The notes beneath the pieces are model-generated. The model ran no database searches, was not told where the DNA came from, and saw only the letters and a program-made list of their open reading frames with translations. Of a stretch of 9,906 bases of DNA, positions 1-5,938 are shown one piece after another. Each line of letters opens with the position of its first letter. Position 1 is the stretch's first letter. The translations under genes were made by a program, and so were the position numbers. The DNA lies in NCBI GenBank assembly GCA_902783295.1, contig CACZQT010000367.1:1-9906 (forward strand). Direction: 5' to 3'. The DNA comes from an uncultured Lachnospiraceae bacterium. GTDB lineage: Bacteria; Bacillota; Clostridia; Lachnospirales; Lachnospiraceae.

Positions 1-225
1 ATTTCCTTCCAGAACGTCCAGGCGGACGGCTTTCATCCCGGTCTCCCGGCCGAGGTTGAGAGCGTATCTTACCAGTTCCTTCGCATAGCCCTTTCCGCTC
101 CTGTCTAAGGCGCTGCCGGCCTGTTGCGCCGCTCCGGCAGGCGCATTTTTCTGTACTATATCCGAAATCCCGGGCGGCTTCAATCCCTGCACGGCAGCAA
201 TCTGATTCAAGAACGCCATCGGCAT
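1..225 (-). CDS. Partial GNAT-family N-acetyltransferase, probably a damaged remnant
   Basis: The minus-strand frame stays open from the LysR stop codon to the window edge, so the C-terminus is missing. About 30 codons are clearly GNAT-like: residues 44-48 read GKGYA (the acetyl-CoA pyrophosphate-binding loop). An amphipathic helix follows, then the strand RLDVLEGN at 68-75. GNAT enzymes transfer an acetyl group from acetyl-CoA to an amine, but the substrate here is unknown. The region before the loop is odd. Only about 43 residues lie upstream, rich in Ala, Gln and Pro, where a complete GNAT has roughly 70-90 residues forming the N-terminal strands and helices. No other frame supplies them. 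ATG at 225 has only a weak GGAAG-like ribosome binding site and lies 24 bases past the LysR stop. I infer a truncated or rearranged gene; a short functional variant cannot be excluded. Confidence 0.5.
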   Translation of the reverse strand, partial: MPMAFLNQIAAVQGLKPPGISDIVQKNAPAGAAQQAGSALDRSGKGYAKELVRYALNLGRETGMKAVRLDVLEGN

Positions 226-249
226 TTTTTCAGGCTTCCACTGTCCTGC

Positions 250-1140
250 TCACCCCCGAAAAGTGTAGTGCTCCACATAGTTCGTAAAAGATTGCACCGT
301 AGGATAATCCATTAATTCCTGCAGAGTTACATAATAGATCGTGCGGTAGATAGGCTCAGCCAACGGGACCGGCTGGCAGGTTTCCGGGCAGTTATAGGCA
401 GCCGTAGATGAAAATCCGATCCCCAGGCCTTCTCCCGCCAGCTGGCTGACAACATCGGAATGGCTGGTTTCGCAAAGAGTGCTGGTAGTAATACCGGCGG
501 ACAGAATGGCATGGCTCAGCTGCTGAGAGAAACTGGTATTCCGGGAGGGCATGATCAGTGTCTGACCATCCAGATCCTGCACAGAAAGCTTTTCTTTTTC
601 GGAAAGCGGATTGTCCTTTGGAACCAGAGCCATATACTGGTCCTCATTGATTTTCCTGAAGCTGCACGCACTATACCGGAGCAGTTCGCCCGGAGTGGCA
701 ATCGCAAAGCATCCGTGAATCTGCCTGGATTCCAGCAGTTTCAGCAGTGTACTGCTCCCATCTACCGTCAGCAGCAGTTCGACGCCGGGCATCGCCTGAT
801 GATACCGCCGCAGCAGGGTAAAAAGTCCCAGATACCCGGCTACCCAGGGAACCCCCAGCCGGAGGCGTCCGGAAAGCAGCTGTGAATTCCGCTGCATCAG
901 ATCGTTCAGCTGGTCCACAGAACCTATGATACGTTCTGCCTGCGCTGCAAACTGTTCTCCCGCATCTGTCAGAGAAACGGATTTGGAATGCCGCACCAGA
1001 AGCTGTATTTCCAGTTCCTCCTCCAGGTTTTTGATCGCCTGAGACAGGGACGGCTGGGACAGGTACAGATTTCTGGCAGCTGCTGAGATACTGCCGGTTT
1101 TGGCAATCTCCAGAAAATACCGCATTTGAGACAATTGCAT
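250..1140 (-). CDS. LysR-type transcriptional regulator
   Basis: This 296-residue protein has the usual LysR-family length. Residues 1-65 form the winged helix-turn-helix, with the family pattern SISAAARNLYLSQPSLSQAI at 17-36 and the wing ending in LTDAG at 57-61. Residues of about 90-296 form the periplasmic-binding-protein-like effector domain. An ATG at 1182 would add 14 residues. The start at 1140 is preferred because GGAGGTG (1145-1151) sits just upstream and the protein then begins MQLSQMRYF, as LysR proteins typically do. It is divergent from the FAD oxidoreductase-TTT genes across a 189-bp gap. LysR regulators commonly control the divergent neighbour and repress themselves, so I infer that it senses the transported carboxylate or a metabolite of it. 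Family assignment is secure; the effector is unknown. Confidence 0.95.
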   Translation of the reverse strand: MQLSQMRYFLEIAKTGSISAAARNLYLSQPSLSQAIKNLEEELEIQLLVRHSKSVSLTDAGEQFAAQAERIIGSVDQLNDLMQRNSQLLSGRLRLGVPWVAGYLGLFTLLRRYHQAMPGVELLLTVDGSSTLLKLLESRQIHGCFAIATPGELLRYSACSFRKINEDQYMALVPKDNPLSEKEKLSVQDLDGQTLIMPSRNTSFSQQLSHAILSAGITTSTLCETSHSDVVSQLAGEGLGIGFSSTAAYNCPETCQPVPLAEPIYRTIYYVTLQELMDYPTVQSFTNYVEHYTFRG

Positions 1141-1144
1141 AAGA

Positions 1145-1151
1145 CACCTCC
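1145..1151 (-). promoter_or_regulatory. Ribosome binding site fixing the LysR start
   Basis: GGAGGTG on the minus strand lies close upstream of the ATG at 1140 (six bases from the GGAGG core). No comparable site lies a proper distance before the alternative ATG at 1182. Confidence 0.8.
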
Positions 1152-1200
1152 GGATCATATGTAACAGGGAGGAGAATTCCATTTATATATAAGAAATTCC

Positions 1201-1213
1201 TATCGATACGATA
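1201..1213. promoter_or_regulatory. Candidate LysR operator (T-N11-A palindrome)
   Basis: TATCG-ATA-CGATA is a perfect 5-bp inverted repeat around a 3-bp centre. It starts with T and ends with A eleven bases apart, the classical LysR box. It abuts and overlaps the -10 region of the regulator's own promoter (1211-1216). It is centred about 54 bp upstream of the predicted transcription start of the oxidoreductase gene. That position would allow both autorepression and activation. Assigning it to this regulator is inference from position and symmetry. Confidence 0.5.
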
Positions 1214-1239
1214 ATAACACAATATTTTACATGTGGCAA
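1211..1239 (-). promoter_or_regulatory. Promoter of the LysR gene
   Basis: On the minus strand, TTGCCA (1234-1239) and TATTAT (1211-1216) are separated by exactly 17 bases. Each matches the housekeeping consensus at five of six positions. Transcription would begin near 1204, leaving a leader of about 64 bases. Confidence 0.65.
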
Positions 1240-1254
1240 CATTCGTGCTATTGT
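1226..1254 (+). promoter_or_regulatory. Promoter of the FAD oxidoreductase-TTT genes
   Basis: TTTACA (1226-1231) and TATTGT (1249-1254) are separated by 17 bases. The -35 matches five of six consensus positions and the -10 four of six. The weak -10 would suit a promoter that needs an activator. The -35 of the opposing LysR promoter lies inside its spacer, so the two promoters overlap face to face. A short inverted repeat, ATGT-N4-ACAT (1231-1242), also lies here. Confidence 0.5.
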
Positions 1255-1329
1255 AAAGCCACGATGTTTTTGACCGTTATATTCCCAGATAACCATGCAG
1301 GCATCTGAAAAACAGTACGAGGAATCAAA

Positions 1330-2592
1330 ATGAAACGTGAGTATGAAGCGGATGTCCTGGCAGCGGGCGGAGGAACTGCAGGAGTGGCCGCAGCCATAGG
1401 AGCCGCCCGGAGCGGAGCCTCAGTATGGCTGATCGAGCGGAACGCGTTCTTAGGCGGCGAAGGGACACATGCCGGCGTCGGTGCTTTTACCGGTCTCTAC
1501 ACCTGCGGGGAAAACCCGCAGAAATGCGTAGCCGGTGTCAGCGACCTGCTTCAGGAAGAGATGGACAGGCTTTCTCCCAAAGCAACAGAGATTATTATCT
1601 CTGCAACCGGCAACAAAAACGTCCAGTATAAACCGGAATACCTGAAGGTAGCACTGGACAACCTGATGGACCGCTTTCAGGTACCGTACCTGCTGCATGC
1701 CACGATCACAGGAGCCGTGAGAGAAGCGAATCAGATTGTCCGTGTGGACTGCGTGGATGACGAGGGAGTCTTCTCGATAAAAGCCAAAGTCTTTGTCGAC
1801 GCTACCGGAGATGCCAACCTGGCTCATCTGGCCGGAGCGGAGACCATGTGGGGGAATGCAGACGGCCAGGTCATGGCAGCCACTCTTCCTTTCCGTCTGG
1901 CAGGCGTAGATACATCGCAGGACATGTCTCCGGCCGCTGTCGAGCGGGCAGTGAAGGCAGGGAAAGCTGCAGGAATCCCCCATCTGACCCGGGAACGCGG
2001 TTTCATCCAGGTCATGTCCGGATCCAGCGAAGTTCAGGTTTTGCTTCCCTCTGTAATACCTACCGGTCTTTCTGCTGCAGAAGTGACGGAAATGGAAAAA
2101 TTTACCCGGGGACAGGCTCTGTATTATATCGAAGCTTTCCGCCGGTTTATGCCGGGGATGGAAAAATGCGAGCTGACGGTAATCGGACCGTCTATCGGTT
2201 TCCGGGAAACCCGGAGAATGGCCGGGAAATACACTCTCTCCGCAAAAGATGTTCTGGAACGCCATAAATTCCCGGACAGCATAGGCCGCGGAGGATTTAA
2301 GCCGGAAATACATCTTGGTCTGAAGGAAGGTGCCACATACCTGGATGTTCCGCACGGAAGTTATTACGAAATCCCCCTGAGATGCCTGCAGAGCAGGGAT
2401 ACGGAAAACCTCTATGGGGCCGGACGGCTGATTTCCGCAGACCAGCAGGCCATGGCAGCCGCCCGGGTCATGGGTACCTGCTTCGCCACGGGACACGGGG
2501 CCGGTATAGCTGCTGCCGTCCAGGCCAGGACAGGATCCGCGGATATCACAGCCATCCAGGAAGAACTGCTTCGCCAGAACGCGCTTATTTAA
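1330..2592 (+). CDS. FAD-dependent oxidoreductase (FAD_oxidored type)
   Basis: This 420-residue flavoprotein has no signal peptide and is presumably cytoplasmic. The N-terminal Rossmann fold shows the dinucleotide-binding loop GGGTAG at 13-18 and the ribose-binding acidic residue at the end of strand 2 (E36 in LIERN). Further family landmarks are DATGDANLA at 157-165, IGFRETRR at 289-296, and a C-terminal FAD-binding segment starting GAGRLISADQQAM at 363-375 and ending in a Gly/Ala-rich helix to about 396. These fit the Pfam FAD_oxidored group, whose substrates are mostly undefined. GAGG (1319-1322) lies seven bases before the ATG. It is the first gene of the putative operon, 79 bases before tctC with no terminator between. 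I infer that it oxidises or reduces the acid brought in by the transporter, by analogy with regulator-flavoenzyme-transporter sets such as the tcu (tricarballylate) locus. The enzyme family here differs from TcuA, so that substrate should not be assumed. Confidence 0.9.
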   Translation: MKREYEADVLAAGGGTAGVAAAIGAARSGASVWLIERNAFLGGEGTHAGVGAFTGLYTCGENPQKCVAGVSDLLQEEMDRLSPKATEIIISATGNKNVQYKPEYLKVALDNLMDRFQVPYLLHATITGAVREANQIVRVDCVDDEGVFSIKAKVFVDATGDANLAHLAGAETMWGNADGQVMAATLPFRLAGVDTSQDMSPAAVERAVKAGKAAGIPHLTRERGFIQVMSGSSEVQVLLPSVIPTGLSAAEVTEMEKFTRGQALYYIEAFRRFMPGMEKCELTVIGPSIGFRETRRMAGKYTLSAKDVLERHKFPDSIGRGGFKPEIHLGLKEGATYLDVPHGSYYEIPLRCLQSRDTENLYGAGRLISADQQAMAAARVMGTCFATGHGAGIAAAVQARTGSADITAIQEELLRQNALI

Positions 2593-2657
2593 AAGGATGC
2601 TGCTCTGCCGGCCGGGTTCAAAAAGACGGCGGACAGAGGACATATATATTTTCTCAA

Positions 2658-2664
2658 AAGGAGG
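2658..2664 (+). promoter_or_regulatory. Ribosome binding site fixing the tctC start
   Basis: AAGGAGG lies seven bases before the ATG at 2672. This start gives a proper signal peptide. The upstream in-frame ATG at 2597 would put 25 mostly polar residues in front of it and destroy export. Confidence 0.85.
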
Positions 2665-2671
2665 AATCACA

Positions 2672-3694
2672 ATGAAAAAAGTTGTTTCTGCTCTTCTCGC
2701 AGTGGTAATGGCTGCAGGTCTTATGATCAGTGCTTCCACATCTGCACAGGCGGCTGACTATCCCAAGAAAGCCATCACCATGATCGTACCTTACGGTGCC
2801 GGCGGCACCACGGACCTTGTAGGCCGTCAGTTTGCCATCGCTATGGAAAAGCAGCTGGGTCAGTCTATTGTAGTTGAAAACGTATCCGGAGCTTCCGGCT
2901 CTGTCGGCGGCCAGTCCTGCATTGACTCCGATTCCGACGGCTACACCGTTATGTTTACGGCTGAAACGATCGGAACCTGGCGTGTCATGGGCATCAGCGA
3001 ACTGAGCTATGCTGATTTCGAACCCATCATCACTGTTGCCAACGACCCCAAGGTGATCGTAGTCGCCAAGGATTCCAAATACAATACCATCGAAGAACTG
3101 CTGGAAGACATCAAGGCCAACCCCAACAAGATCCAGATGAGCTACACCGGCCCCGGCGGATCCGGCCATGTACAGGCCCTGATCCTGAACCAGTTCGGTT
3201 ATGAACCGGCTCTGACCGCTTATGCTTCCGGCGCAGAAGGCATCACTGCTGTTCTGGGCAACCAGGTGGTGTTCACCAACGCCAACTTCTCCACCGTAAG
3301 GTCCTATATCGAAAGCGGCGATCTGAAGGCTCTGTGTGTCTGCTCCACCACCCAGCTGGAGAACTATCCGGACATCCCTGCACTGGGTTCTGTGATTCCC
3401 GACAGCGACTATTATCTGAATATCCCCTACAATCCGCTGAGCCTGATCGTGAAAAACGACGTACCGGAAGAAATCCGCGAAGTCCTGCGCAATGCGGCCC
3501 TGGAAGCTGTTAAGGATCCTGACTTTGACAAGTTCATGACCGAAAACTGCATTGACAAGCTGTACGAAAAATACACGACGGTTGAAGATATCAAGGCTTT
3601 CCTGAGCGGATGGGAAGCTACCGTATCCTGGCTGCTGTTTGACGCCGGCGCTACGATCAACAGCCCGGAAGATTTCGAAATTGCCAGACCTTAA
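2672..3694 (+). CDS. tctC: TctC/Bug-family solute-binding protein of a TTT transporter
   Basis: This 340-residue exported protein captures a carboxylate outside the cytoplasmic membrane and delivers it to TctAB. Residues 1-27 are a Sec signal peptide: two lysines, a hydrophobic core, then a probable cut after AQA. Family motifs are IVPYGAGGTTDLVGR (38-52), VENVSGASGSVG (68-79) and TGPGGSGHVQ (159-168), corresponding to the loops that bind the ligand carboxylate in Bug proteins. Length matches the family (about 320-340). There is no lipobox, and the first cysteine of the mature protein is residue 83. The protein is therefore not membrane-anchored by lipid, which is unusual if the host is a monoderm. 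The ligand cannot be predicted, because Bug proteins bind many di- and tricarboxylates and other small molecules. A terminator-like hairpin follows. Confidence 0.93.
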   Translation: MKKVVSALLAVVMAAGLMISASTSAQAADYPKKAITMIVPYGAGGTTDLVGRQFAIAMEKQLGQSIVVENVSGASGSVGGQSCIDSDSDGYTVMFTAETIGTWRVMGISELSYADFEPIITVANDPKVIVVAKDSKYNTIEELLEDIKANPNKIQMSYTGPGGSGHVQALILNQFGYEPALTAYASGAEGITAVLGNQVVFTNANFSTVRSYIESGDLKALCVCSTTQLENYPDIPALGSVIPDSDYYLNIPYNPLSLIVKNDVPEEIREVLRNAALEAVKDPDFDKFMTENCIDKLYEKYTTVEDIKAFLSGWEATVSWLLFDAGATINSPEDFEIARP

Positions 3695-3715
3695 TTACAT
3701 TTAAGCGAAACATTG

Positions 3716-3743
3716 CGGGCGGCTTTTCGCCGCCCGTTGTTTT
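3716..3743 (+). terminator. Intercistronic terminator/attenuator hairpin between tctC and tctB
   Basis: CGGGCGGC (3716-3723) and GCCGCCCG (3729-3736) form a perfect 8-bp GC-rich stem with a 5-base loop, followed by the T-rich tail TTGTTTT. It starts 21 bases after the tctC stop. In solute-binding transporter operons such hairpins often stop most transcripts, or protect the 3' end, so the binding protein exceeds the membrane subunits. That role is inferred here. Confidence 0.75.
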
Positions 3744-3768
3744 ACCTTAAAACCCGGAGGATTCTTTT

Positions 3769-4254
3769 ATGGAAAATAAAAACAAAAAAAGCCTGCTGAA
3801 AATGCGGAGCTTCCAGGATGGTATATTCGTCGGGCTGTGCTCGGCAGGACTTCTGGGCTATTCTCTGTATCACCATCATTTTGACAGGAATACGTCCGAA
3901 TGGAAGCTTTCCCCCTTCCTTTTTCCGGTTCTGATTTCAGTATTCGGCCTGCTGCTTACCATTTCGCTGATTGCTGATGCCAGAAGAGAGCAGAAAGCTG
4001 CGGAAGGTGCCGATAGTAAACCGGCGAAGGAAAAGCACAATCTTCCGGGAGCATTCATTCTGATCGGCGCCTCGATCGTGTACTATTTCCTTCTCCCCGT
4101 AATTCATTTTATTCCTGCATCCATTCTTTATCTTGCAGGCCTGTTTGTATATCTGGGAGAAAGAAAGTGGTGGAAAGTGATCCTGCTTGCCGTGATAACG
4201 ACGGCAGCCATTTTCCTGCTGTTCGGCAAAGGGCTGAACGTACGTCTGCCATAG
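3769..4254 (+). CDS. tctB: TctB-family small membrane subunit of a TTT transporter
   Basis: This 161-residue integral membrane protein is the small permease subunit that pairs with TctA. Hydrophobic segments lie at about 18-35, 48-69, 92-112, 115-130 and 135-152. A charged, Lys/Glu/Ala-rich cytoplasmic loop (70-91) sits between the second and third. Sequence conservation in TctB proteins is low. The assignment rests on size, topology, the SPFLFPVLI stretch near 48-56, the C-terminus ending in LP, and above all the position between tctC and tctA. GGAGG (3756-3760) lies eight bases before the ATG. Only 11 bases separate its stop from the tctA start, so the two are probably translationally coupled. 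Confidence 0.88.
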   Translation: MENKNKKSLLKMRSFQDGIFVGLCSAGLLGYSLYHHHFDRNTSEWKLSPFLFPVLISVFGLLLTISLIADARREQKAAEGADSKPAKEKHNLPGAFILIGASIVYYFLLPVIHFIPASILYLAGLFVYLGERKWWKVILLAVITTAAIFLLFGKGLNVRLP

Positions 4255-4258
4255 GAGG
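4253..4258 (+). promoter_or_regulatory. Ribosome binding site of tctA overlapping the tctB stop
   Basis: AGGAGG shares its first two bases with the tctB stop codon and lies seven bases before the ATG at 4266. It selects this start over an in-frame ATG at 4167 inside tctB, and it suggests translational coupling. Confidence 0.85.
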
Positions 4259-4265
4259 AAGAAAA

Positions 4266-5774
4266 ATGAATGCATTGCTCGGAAGCTTACAGTATTTTCT
4301 CAACATTCGTTTTATTCTTCTTTGCGGAGCCGGAAGCCTGGCAGGGCTTTTTGTAGGATCGATTCCCGGCCTGTCTGTCTCGATGGCAACCGCACTGCTG
4401 GTTTCCATCACCTATACCTGGTCCGCCACTGACGCGCTCGCAACGATCATGGGCGTATATGTCGTAGGTGTGTTCTCCGGCGCGCTTTCCGCCATCCTGC
4501 TGAACATCCCCGGAGCCCCGGCTTCCGTAGTTACCACCCTGGACGGTTATCCTCTTGCCAAGAGAGGTGAAGCCTACAAAGCTCTGAAGTATGCCACCGT
4601 CTACTCCTTCGTCGGATCGGTATTCGGGCTTGTCGCGCTGGCGCTCCTGGCCCAGCCCATCACTTCCATTGCCCTGAAATTCCAGCCCATGGATTATTTC
4701 CTGCTGGCGCTGTTCGGCCTGACCACTGTCGGCGGACTTACCTCCAAGAACTTCTCCAAAGGCCTCGTCAGCGCGGTATTCGGCCTTTTCTTCGCCATGA
4801 TCGGTATGGACTCCGTACTTGGCACGCCCAGGCTTACCTTCGGTTTCCGCAATCTGAACGCCGGAATCCCCACGGTTCCTGCACTTGTCGGAATGTTCGG
4901 TTTTGCAGAAATCCTCAGCGTGATCTTCGGAGGCCAGCTGGATGCTACAGTAAACAGCATCACGCATCAGGTTGTAAAGATCAAAGATATGCTGAAGCAT
5001 TTCTGGGTCAGCCTGTATTACTGTCTGATCGGAACATTTGTCGGAGCTCTTCCCGGCGCCGGCGGCCCGGTAGCCGCTTTCCTGGCATACTCCCAGGCGA
5101 AGAGCATTGTGAAGAAACCTTCGCGGCCGTTCGGCGAAGGTGCCGTGGAAGGTATCGTGGCTTCGGAAAGTGCCAATAATGCCTGCATCGGCGGCGCTCT
5201 GATCCCCATGCTGACCCTTGCGGTCCCCGGAGATGCGGTTACCGCCATCATCCTTTCGGTATTCTACGTACACGGCCTGCAGCCCGGCCCTACCTTCCTG
5301 ATGAGAAGCGCCGACAGTTTTTACGCCATCCTGGGCGGTGGTTTTATCGGATGCATATTCCTGCTGCTGCTTGGTCTCCTGGTAGCCCCTCACCTTTCCA
5401 AGGTCATCAACGTTCCGAAAAAGGTCCTGCTGCCGATCGTTGCTCTGCTTTGCGTAATCGGAGCTTATGCCTGCAATAACCGCCTCTTCGACGTAGCCCT
5501 GATGTTCTTCTTCGGAATTCTGGGCTTCGTGATGCGCTCCCGCGGATATCCAGTGGCTCCCATGACTCTGGGATTAGTGCTTGGCGGCATGATGGATTCC
5601 AACTTCCGCCGTGCCATTTCGCTGGCGGCTTCCGCAGACAATAAGGTCGTCGCGCTGTTCGGCCGCCCGATCACCATCGTCCTGCTGCTCTGCACAATCT
5701 TTTCCATCGTTTCGAACATACCTGCGGTAAAAAGCTTTACATCAAAGCTGTTCAACCGGTCTGCAAAGCAATAA
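4266..5774 (+). CDS. tctA: TctA-family large membrane subunit of a TTT transporter
   Basis: This 502-residue polytopic membrane protein is the main permease subunit and matches the usual family length of about 500. It has roughly a dozen hydrophobic segments. Two related signature loops, one in each half, are typical of TctA: GSIPGLSVSMATALL (31-45) and GALPGAGGPVAAF (260-272). Other conserved stretches are LNIPGAPASVVTTLDGYPLA (79-98), FGEGAVEGIVASESANNACI (289-308) and LAVPGDAVTA (318-327). Transport is expected to be secondary, driven by a proton or sodium gradient and dependent on the TctC protein. It is the last gene of the module, and a strong hairpin at 5832-5875 follows. A start at 4266 fits the ribosome binding site and the N-terminus of relatives. 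Confidence 0.95.
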   Translation: MNALLGSLQYFLNIRFILLCGAGSLAGLFVGSIPGLSVSMATALLVSITYTWSATDALATIMGVYVVGVFSGALSAILLNIPGAPASVVTTLDGYPLAKRGEAYKALKYATVYSFVGSVFGLVALALLAQPITSIALKFQPMDYFLLALFGLTTVGGLTSKNFSKGLVSAVFGLFFAMIGMDSVLGTPRLTFGFRNLNAGIPTVPALVGMFGFAEILSVIFGGQLDATVNSITHQVVKIKDMLKHFWVSLYYCLIGTFVGALPGAGGPVAAFLAYSQAKSIVKKPSRPFGEGAVEGIVASESANNACIGGALIPMLTLAVPGDAVTAIILSVFYVHGLQPGPTFLMRSADSFYAILGGGFIGCIFLLLLGLLVAPHLSKVINVPKKVLLPIVALLCVIGAYACNNRLFDVALMFFFGILGFVMRSRGYPVAPMTLGLVLGGMMDSNFRRAISLAASADNKVVALFGRPITIVLLLCTIFSIVSNIPAVKSFTSKLFNRSAKQ

Positions 5775-5800
5775 CTTCATAAAACTGCAGCAGAAAACAC

Positions 5801-5827
5801 GGAGACAGGGGACGGTCCTTTGTCTCC
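5801..5827. repeat. REP-like palindrome, copy 1
   Basis: A 27-base near-perfect palindrome: GGAGACA (5801-5807) pairs with TGTCTCC (5821-5827), and GGAC (5810-5813) pairs with GTCC (5815-5818). Two G-T wobbles lie between, so the whole element folds on itself. Its core, GACAGG-N-GGACG, recurs in the element at 5895-5922. It resembles short extragenic palindromes that I recall as common in genomes of Clostridia and relatives, but I could not check copy number. Confidence 0.55.
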
Positions 5828-5831
5828 ACGC

Positions 5832-5875
5832 AAAAGCCGCCTGTCAGCCCACGCCGGGTCTGACAGGCGGCTTTT
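5832..5875. terminator. Bidirectional rho-independent terminator between tctA and cysK
   Basis: A perfect 16-bp inverted repeat, AAAAGCCGCCTGTCAG (5832-5847) and CTGACAGGCGGCTTTT (5860-5875), encloses a 12-base loop. The GC-rich stem ends in A4/T4, so it can terminate transcripts from either side. It sits between the convergent tctA and cysK genes. Confidence 0.85.
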
Positions 5876-5894
5876 ATGGTACAAGAGGAGTTTT

Positions 5895-5922
5895 GGGACA
5901 GGAGGACGTTTCTGCCTGTCCC
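5895..5922. repeat. REP-like palindrome, copy 2
   Basis: GGGACAGG (5895-5902) and CCTGTCCC (5915-5922) form an 8-bp stem around a 12-base loop, followed by C and a T4 run. Its core, GACAGG-N-GGACG, repeats that of the palindrome at 5801-5827 in the same orientation, about 94 bases away. The pair brackets the terminator. Confidence 0.5.
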
Positions 5923-5938
5923 CTTTTACCATGTTTCA

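Noticed and set aside
1286..1307. Short inverted repeats before the oxidoreductase start (ATGC-AG-GCAT; CAGAT/ATCTG)
   Set aside because: They are only 4-5 bp long and compete with each other, so they are likely to be chance.
2593..2671. A separate promoter between the oxidoreductase and tctC genes
   Set aside because: The AT-rich TATATATATT at 2641-2650 has no -35 at an acceptable distance; TTCAAA is 19-21 bases away. Co-transcription from 1226-1254 is simpler.
1450..2739. 429-codon open frame on the minus strand opposite the FAD oxidoreductase
   Set aside because: It lies antisense to a well-supported flavoprotein, has an erratic Cys/His/Arg-rich composition, shows no known domain, and has no ribosome binding site fitting an operon here. 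It is a shadow of the real gene.
2654..3169. 171-codon minus-strand frame opposite the start of tctC
   Set aside because: It is antisense to a signal peptide and conserved Bug-family motifs, with no independent support.
4287..5393. 368-codon open frame on the minus strand opposite tctA
   Set aside because: It is very rich in Gly, Gln, Asp and Arg, as expected from antisense of a membrane protein. It has no recognisable domain, and the tctA motifs on the other strand are unmistakable.
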